Of a DNA stretch of 8,442 bases, positions 5,870 to 8,442 are shown in pieces. The notes under the pieces were generated by a model, which was not told where the DNA came from, did no database searches, and saw nothing but the letters and a program-made list of their open reading frames with translations. The translations under genes were made by a program, and so were the position numbers. This stretch comes from an uncultured Treponema sp. (GTDB lineage Bacteria > Spirochaetota > Spirochaetia > Treponematales > Treponemataceae): the NCBI GenBank assembly GCA_937891125.1, contig CALAEZ010000308.1, positions 1 to 8,442 of the forward strand, given 5' to 3'. Every line of letters begins with the position of its first letter. Position 1 is the first letter of the stretch.

Positions 5870-7363
5870 ATGCAGGACACATCAATGCAACACACACAAG
5901 ACACGCACGGTCAGGGCGCATCGGCGCCTGTTACGCACGATCAGGGCATGCAGCCGCCGTGTGCTCTTACCGCAAGCAGGTCGGCGCTAGCGGCAGTCGC
6001 CCCCGTTCCGCCGATGGGCTGGAACAGCTACGACTACTACAACACCATGGTAAACGAAGAGCAGATTCGTGCGAACGCCGCATATATGGCTGAGCATTTG
6101 CGTGAGAGCGGCTGGGAATACGTTGTCGTTGACATTCAGTGGTCAGACCCAATCGCCGGTAGCCAAAATGACAAAAACGTGCAGTACATACCGTTCAGCC
6201 GATTCTGCATTGACCAGTGGTCGCGCCAGATTCCGGCGTCAAACCGCTTTCCGTCGAGTGCGGGCGGCAAAGGCTTCAAGCCGCTTGCTGACTACGTTCA
6301 TTCGCTCGGGCTTAAATTTGGCATTCACATTATGCGCGGCATTCCGCGCTTTGCCGCCCACGAGCATTTGCCTATTTTGACGCACGACGGCGCGCCGGTA
6401 ACTGCCGACATGATTGCAAATCCGTACTCGGTCTGTCGCTGGAATGCCGACATGTACGGCGTCGATGCGTCAAAGCCGTATGCGCAAGACTACTATGATT
6501 CGATTTTTGCGCTGTATGCAGATTGGGGCGTTGATTTTGTGAAGGTTGACGACATCTGCAACACGAGCATGTATCCGACAAATCCGTATTCAGCAGAAAA
6601 GGAAGTGGAGATGATTGCTGCCGCCATCGAAAAAAGCGGCCGCAGCATGGTGCTATCGCTTTCGCCCGGACCTGCCGTTATCGAAAAGGCGCAGCACTAC
6701 AAGGCATTTGCAAACATGTGGCGCATTACCGATGATTTTTGGGACGACTGGCGGCTCTTAAAAGCAATGTTTGAGCGCTGCGAGGTATGGCAAACACACA
6801 CGGGCGGCGGCAGCTGGCCAGACTGTGACATGCTGCCGCTGGGTATGCTCGGCTGGGGCTGGGGACATGGCGCGCGCAGAACCAATTTTACGCCCGACGA
6901 GCAGCGCACCATGCTGACACTGTGGGCTATCTTCCGCTCGCCGTTGATGATTGGCGCAGACCTGCCGCAGCTCGACAGCGACACGCGCGCCTTGCTCACC
7001 AATACTGCCGTTCTTGCCATGAACCGCCTGCCGACGCCGGCGCGACAGGTTTCTGCCTCCTGCCACCAGTCGGTCGTCATTTGGGAAAACACGGCGAGCG
7101 AGGGCACGTATCGCGCGTACTTTAATCTGAGTGACGAGGTGCAGGAGGTGACATTCTTGCTTGATGAGCCAGCTGCCTCTGCTAGTGACGCAACGCTCGC
7201 CGCCGCGCCCGGCACTGACAGCAGTTCGCGTGCCGCGCCCGGCACTGCCAACAAAGCTTGCGCAGCAAAAGCCGTCCGCGATTTGTGGAAAGGAACTACC
7301 GTTCCGCTTGGTTCCACCCGTACGCTTTTGCCCCACGCCTGCTGCGCCGTGCTTTTTCAGTAG
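5870..7363 (+). CDS. Glycoside hydrolase family 27 (alpha-galactosidase-like), probably cytoplasmic
   Basis: GH27 enzymes are retaining hydrolases of alpha-galactosides, N-acetylgalactosaminides, beta-L-arabinopyranosides or isomaltose units. The (beta/alpha)8 domain opens with PPMGWNSYDYYN (47-58). FVKVDD (223-228) places the nucleophile at D227, and WRITDDFWDDW (284-294) places the acid/base at D289, by alignment with human alpha-galactosidase A D170 and D231. WPDCDMLPLG (316-325) follows. A beta-sandwich ends the protein (about 385-497, RDLWKGTTVPLG). The sugar-binding pair Asp-Asp of classical alpha-galactosidases reads D88-I89, and their CEWPLY loop reads LSPGPA (264-269), so substrate specificity may differ. 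No signal peptide is visible: the first 45 residues are a hydrophilic, Gln/Thr/His-rich tail containing a repeat, then an Ala/Ser-rich link. A second Ala/Ser/Gly/Thr-rich insert interrupts the C-terminal domain (about 434-468). GGGGA lies nine bases before the ATG. It is the second gene of the SBP operon. Confidence 0.93.
   Translation: MQDTSMQHTQDTHGQGASAPVTHDQGMQPPCALTASRSALAAVAPVPPMGWNSYDYYNTMVNEEQIRANAAYMAEHLRESGWEYVVVDIQWSDPIAGSQNDKNVQYIPFSRFCIDQWSRQIPASNRFPSSAGGKGFKPLADYVHSLGLKFGIHIMRGIPRFAAHEHLPILTHDGAPVTADMIANPYSVCRWNADMYGVDASKPYAQDYYDSIFALYADWGVDFVKVDDICNTSMYPTNPYSAEKEVEMIAAAIEKSGRSMVLSLSPGPAVIEKAQHYKAFANMWRITDDFWDDWRLLKAMFERCEVWQTHTGGGSWPDCDMLPLGMLGWGWGHGARRTNFTPDEQRTMLTLWAIFRSPLMIGADLPQLDSDTRALLTNTAVLAMNRLPTPARQVSASCHQSVVIWENTASEGTYRAYFNLSDEVQEVTFLLDEPAASASDATLAAAPGTDSSSRAAPGTANKACAAKAVRDLWKGTTVPLGSTRTLLPHACCAVLFQ
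5903..5947 (+). repeat. Direct repeat with 30-base period in the GH27 N-terminal tail
   Basis: ACGCACGGTCAGGGC (5903-5917) recurs at 5933-5947 with one base changed. The copies are 30 bases, or ten codons, apart and in frame, encoding THGQG and THDQG. The surrounding CACACACAAGACACG is also low in complexity. This suggests the N-terminal extension grew by local duplication. Confidence 0.7.
7202..7247 (+). repeat. Perfect 16-base direct repeat with 30-base period in the GH27 C-terminal insert
   Basis: GCCGCGCCCGGCACTG occurs at 7202-7217 and again, identically, at 7232-7247. The period is 30 bases, so the reading frame is kept, and both copies encode AAPGT inside an Ala/Ser/Thr-rich linker within the beta-sandwich domain. 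The identical copies point to a recent duplication. Confidence 0.8.
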
Positions 7364-7388
7364 CTGCGTGCTTTCACAGCGCTTTTTT
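7362..7388 (+). terminator. Rho-independent terminator overlapping the GH27 stop codon
   Basis: Starting inside the TAG stop, AGC-T-GC-GTG pairs with CAC-A-GC-GCT around the loop CTTT, forming eight pairs with a single-base bulge on each arm. Six T residues (7383-7388) follow directly. It would end the SBP-GH27 transcript just before the next promoter. The bulges make it moderate rather than strong. Confidence 0.55.
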
Positions 7389-7394
7389 AGTCGA

Positions 7395-7423
7395 TTGACG
7401 CTTACTTTAAGATTCTGTATGAT
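7395..7423 (+). promoter_or_regulatory. Sigma-70 promoter of the 7TM-PAS sensor gene
   Basis: TTGACG (7395-7400) and TATGAT (7418-7423) each match the consensus at 5 of 6 positions with the ideal 17-base spacer. This is the best housekeeping-type promoter in the window. Initiation is expected near 7430, leaving a leader of about 45 bases before the ATG at 7475. It lies directly after the terminator, so the sensor gene is probably a separate transcription unit. Confidence 0.65.
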
Positions 7424-7474
7424 TAGTTTTTTGTGGGAAGTCATGCGCTTTCTGCATAAATCTACGTTTACGGT

Positions 7475-8442
7475 ATGCTTTTATTCCTTTTTATATTGAC
7501 AATGGCGTTGCTCCTTGCGCTTTTTAGCGCTGTGCAAAAGCGTAGGCAGCTTTCTAAATACGTTCGTCATTATTTTTATGCGCTCATTATTCCCACTGTT
7601 GCACTATACGGCATTCTCTTTTGTCGCGCGCGCTTACCAGTCCTCATATCGTATCATCTCTACGGAATCGGAACGCTGTGGCTACATTATCGTCTGCTTA
7701 CGTTTGTCTGTGCATACTGGAATATCCGTTACACTAAAAGCGCTTGGCATACGCTCCTGGTGGCGCTTATTTGCGTGGATATTGGCAGTCTGCTGGTAAA
7801 CCCGTTTTTGCATCAGCTGTTTAGTGTTGTGTACGTGCCCTGGCAAAAGCTATCGTATCAGATTCAGCCACATGCAGCCTTTGCAACGCATTATATTTTT
7901 CAGTTTGCGCTCGCTGTCAGTGCATTTCTTGTGTATGCAAAAAAACTGCTGACATCCTCCCGCTTGTACACTGAGCGCTACGCGGTGCTGTTCCTCGGAC
8001 TGATTATTATTACCCTTGTTGAGCTGTACAAGGTTATCGTGCACAGCCCTGTTGACTATACGCCGTTTGCCTATCTTTCGTATGGCGTGCTGCTGGCGTT
8101 CTATGCTATTTTTCAGCGTCCCTCGCAGATTACACATCAAATGCTGTCGCAGGTGGTGTCGCACATTTCTGATGCCATCATCTTTCTTGATGTAAACGGC
8201 GAATGTGTATACATGAACGACAGCGCCGCACACCTGCTGAACATTTTGCCAACCGAGCTTGATTTAGCAAAATCGCGGCTTGCACATTTTTTTGAGCTTG
8301 AAGACCAGTGGTCGGCAGAAGCGTTTGTAAAGCGAAAGGATTTTACGCGCGACTACCTCGAATACAGCTACGAAACAGAATTTCACCGCGTTTACGACTA
8401 CAACGGCGTCTATTCCGGCGCATTTATCAGCATTCGTGACCG
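7475..8442 (+). CDS. 7TM-PAS signal transduction protein, N-terminal part (runs off right edge)
   Basis: The frame is open from ATG 7475 to the window end, giving 322 residues. Residues 1-215 hold about seven hydrophobic helices (roughly 1-20, 35-50, 54-80, 93-115, 134-157, 167-189, 195-213). The last helix, with TPFAYLSYGVLLAFYAIFQR, closely fits the histidine-kinase N-terminal 7TM family. From about 224 a PAS domain begins (ISDAIIFLDVNGECVYMND, with an Asn in the usual place) and continues to the edge. Proteins of this layout usually end in a GGDEF, histidine kinase or similar output domain, which cannot be seen here. A stop codon at 7457-7459 limits the frame upstream. No good Shine-Dalgarno precedes ATG 7475, and an in-frame ATG at 7502 is a less likely start. 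It would act at the inner membrane as a sensor; the signal is unknown. Confidence 0.83.
   Translation, partial: MLLFLFILTMALLLALFSAVQKRRQLSKYVRHYFYALIIPTVALYGILFCRARLPVLISYHLYGIGTLWLHYRLLTFVCAYWNIRYTKSAWHTLLVALICVDIGSLLVNPFLHQLFSVVYVPWQKLSYQIQPHAAFATHYIFQFALAVSAFLVYAKKLLTSSRLYTERYAVLFLGLIIITLVELYKVIVHSPVDYTPFAYLSYGVLLAFYAIFQRPSQITHQMLSQVVSHISDAIIFLDVNGECVYMNDSAAHLLNILPTELDLAKSRLAHFFELEDQWSAEAFVKRKDFTRDYLEYSYETEFHRVYDYNGVYSGAFISIRD

Noticed and set aside
6758..7444. 228-codon open frame antisense to the GH27 gene (also 6697-7317)
   Set aside because: The GH27 frame has clear catalytic motifs through this region. The antisense products have no recognisable domain and arise from GC-rich codon bias.
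7389..7474. Possible riboswitch in the leader of the 7TM-PAS gene
   Set aside because: The leader after the predicted start site is only about 45 bases, AT-rich, and without stable stems.
7443..7499. 18-residue mini-ORF (MRFLHKST...) overlapping the start of the 7TM-PAS gene, possible leader peptide
   Set aside because: The GGGA-like ribosome site is too close to the ATG, and no attenuator structure or informative codon run is seen.
7850..8233. 127-codon minus-strand frame, and the plus-strand frame at 7515-7799, within the 7TM-PAS gene
   Set aside because: The continuous 322-residue frame with seven hydrophobic helices and a PAS domain explains the region better.

Overview
The window looks like chromosomal DNA from a motile, host- or gut-associated spirochaete, most likely a Treponema-type organism. 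This is an inference. It rests on moderate GC (around half), abundant lipoproteins with spirochaete-like lipoboxes (LTAC, LSGC), a methyl-accepting chemotaxis protein whose hairpin tip reads QTNLLAMNAAIEAAHAG, and a sigma-28-like promoter in front of it. I cannot name the species.

Layout. On the minus strand, 1-561 is the N-terminal part of a ModF-like ABC ATPase that runs off the left edge. A 143-base divergent gap separates it from nth (705-1340, plus), a complete endonuclease III with an intact [4Fe-4S] cluster motif. Convergent to nth, with only 43 bases between, is a minus-strand two-gene operon: mcp (2071-4125) followed by a small lipoprotein of unknown function (1384-2058). The ribosome binding site of the lipoprotein gene overlaps the mcp stop codon. 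A 180-base divergent control region (4126-4305) carries a sigma-28-like promoter for mcp, and a housekeeping-type promoter framed by two palindromes for the plus-strand sugar genes. Those are a lipoprotein solute-binding protein (4306-5847) and a family 27 glycoside hydrolase (5870-7363). A hairpin plus T-run overlaps the hydrolase stop codon, and a near-consensus sigma-70 promoter follows. It leads into a 7-transmembrane/PAS sensor protein (7475 onward) that runs off the right edge.

How the genes may work together. The solute-binding protein probably captures an oligosaccharide outside the inner membrane. Its permease is not in the window. The hydrolase, which has no visible signal peptide, would then cleave an alpha-linked sugar in the cytoplasm. 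The chemoreceptor and its partner lipoprotein look like a separate sensory unit under motility control. The downstream 7TM-PAS protein may be a further signal transducer with its output domain outside the window. nth and the ModF-like ATPase appear unrelated to these.

The most unusual features are Ala/Ser/Gly/Asp/Thr-rich low-complexity inserts in two unrelated enzymes (the ABC ATPase and the hydrolase). The two segments in the hydrolase each contain a direct repeat of 30-base period. The hydrolase also departs from classical alpha-galactosidases at sugar-contacting positions. I saw no RNA genes, CRISPR arrays, insertion sequences or prophage signs, and no gene-free stretch longer than 300 bases.
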